A stretch of 7,449 bases of DNA. Origin: Pseudomonadota bacterium (GTDB lineage Bacteria > Pseudomonadota > Alphaproteobacteria > Rhodobacterales > Rhodobacteraceae). The translations under genes and the position numbers were made by a program. The stretch is taken from contig JAQBUS010000042.1 of the NCBI GenBank assembly GCA_027623875.1, positions 1 through 7,449 on the forward strand, given 5' to 3'. Positions 6,663 to 7,449 of the stretch are shown here, piece after piece. Below the pieces are notes generated by a model, which did not search any database, was not told the DNA's origin, and worked only from the letters and a program-made list of their open reading frames with translations. The first letter of the stretch is position 1, and the number at the start of each line of letters is the position of its first letter.

Positions 6663-7449
6663 CTAACTAAGGCTCTCATCTAGAGCTACCAGAATTGCGT
6701 TACCCATCTCAGAAGTTGAAACAGGTGCCATACCTTTTGCTTGCATAAGATCTGCGGTTCTCACGCCTTTTCCAAGAACGTTATCAATAGCCTTTTCAAT
6801 TCTATCAGCCTCATCCCCCTTATCAAAAGAATATCGCAGGGCCATCGCAAAACTTAATATACAAGCTATTGGGTTTGCCTTTCCCTGTCCAGTAATATCA
6901 GGAGCTGAACCGTGTACTGGCTCATACAAAGCTTTAGGTCTCCCATTTTTAGCCGGAAGTCCAAGAGAGGCAGAAGGAAGCATCCCGAGTGATCCTGTCA
7001 GCATTGCCGCCACATCGCTTAACATATCCCCAAATAAGTTATCTGTTACAATAACGTCAAACTGTTTTGGAGCACGCACTAATTGCATGCCCCCAGCATC
7101 TGCATACATATGGCTCAATTCTACGTCCGGATATTCATTATCGTGAACCCATTGAACTTCTTCTCGCCATAAAATTCCTGACTCCATTACATTGGCCTTT
7201 TCCATGGAACAGACCCTGTTACTTCTCTTTCTTGCAAGTTCAAATGCAGACCTGGCTACTCGTCGAATTTCATTTGTGGTATATCTATGTGTATTAATAC
7301 CCACTCTACCACCTTGGTTATCTTCCTGAATCCCTCTAGGCTCCCCAAAGTAAACACCACTCGTTAACTCTCGGACGATCATTATGTCCAAACCGGAAAC
7401 CAGCTCTTTCTTTAAAGAGGAAGCGTCCGCAAGTGCATCAAAACATTGT
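6663..7449 (-). CDS. leuB: 3-isopropylmalate dehydrogenase, 5' end cut by window
   Basis: The C-terminal 261 residues of LeuB, which oxidatively decarboxylates 3-isopropylmalate with NAD+ and a divalent metal in leucine biosynthesis. The frame runs out of the right edge (first full codon at 7448), so about 100 N-terminal residues are missing; the in-frame TTG near 7391 is internal, not the start. In fragment numbering, ALADASSLK is at 5-13, R26 and Y33 (VRELTSGVYFGEPRG) are substrate-site residues, K84 (EKANV) is catalytic, D117, D141 and D145 (NLFGDMLSD) are the metal aspartates, and the NAD loop is EPVHGSAPDI (176-185). All the key residues within the visible part are present. The ABM-domain gene follows 20 nt downstream on the same strand, so it may be the last gene of a leu operon. 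Confidence 0.96.
   Translation of the reverse strand, partial: QCFDALADASSLKKELVSGLDIMIVRELTSGVYFGEPRGIQEDNQGGRVGINTHRYTTNEIRRVARSAFELARKRSNRVCSMEKANVMESGILWREEVQWVHDNEYPDVELSHMYADAGGMQLVRAPKQFDVIVTDNLFGDMLSDVAAMLTGSLGMLPSASLGLPAKNGRPKALYEPVHGSAPDITGQGKANPIACILSFAMALRYSFDKGDEADRIEKAIDNVLGKGVRTADLMQAKGMAPVSTSEMGNAILVALDESLS

Noticed and set aside
7067..7297. Plus-strand open frame inside leuB
   Set aside because: Antisense to the conserved metal- and substrate-site region of leuB; no independent support.
6663..7391. leuB starting at the TTG near 7391
   Set aside because: The reading frame and LeuB homology (ALADASSLK) continue to the window edge, so the gene is cut, not short.

Overview
The window looks like ordinary chromosome from a moderately AT-rich (about 40% GC by eye) alphaproteobacterium, possibly a marine lineage. 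The reasons are the short-type M17 aminopeptidase followed directly by a cytosolic NlpC/P60 peptidase, and leuB, asd and a beta-carbonic anhydrase lying close together, an arrangement I recall from alphaproteobacterial genomes. The lineage call is inference. There is no sign of phage, transposon, CRISPR, tRNA or rRNA.

Layout. 1-2180 (minus strand): an M17 leucyl aminopeptidase and, overlapping its stop codon in a GTGA junction, a C40 NlpC/P60 peptidase cut by the left edge. Together they look like a cytosolic peptide or murein-peptide degradation pair. 2181-2310: a divergent intergenic region with a promoter-like element and an inverted repeat. 2311-2958 (plus): beta-carbonic anhydrase. 2951-3973 (minus): aspartate-semialdehyde dehydrogenase (asd), convergent with the anhydrase and overlapping it by 8 bases. 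3974-4118: divergent intergenic region. 4119-6032 (plus): an MsbA-type ABC exporter with a TTG start and an unusual C-terminal tail. 6067-6642 (minus): an antibiotic-biosynthesis-monooxygenase (ABM) fold protein. 6663-7449 (minus): leuB, cut by the right edge.

Functionally, leuB (leucine synthesis) and asd (the branch to lysine/DAP, threonine and methionine) are amino-acid biosynthesis genes. The anhydrase probably supplies bicarbonate to carboxylation reactions. The peptidase pair works in the other direction, returning amino acids from peptides. The exporter and the ABM protein lie between leuB and asd.

I found no convincing new multi-gene system. The most notable observation is the ABM gene. 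Its frame is open from the end of leuB for about 199 codons but has no ATG, GTG or TTG before residue 117. A strong GGAGGG Shine-Dalgarno sits 6 nt before an ATT codon exactly where the domain should begin, so it probably uses the very rare AUU start. Other points worth a look are the operator-like inverted repeat over the anhydrase promoter, the exporter's 56-residue tail, and an 8-G tract at the active site of the NlpC/P60 gene.
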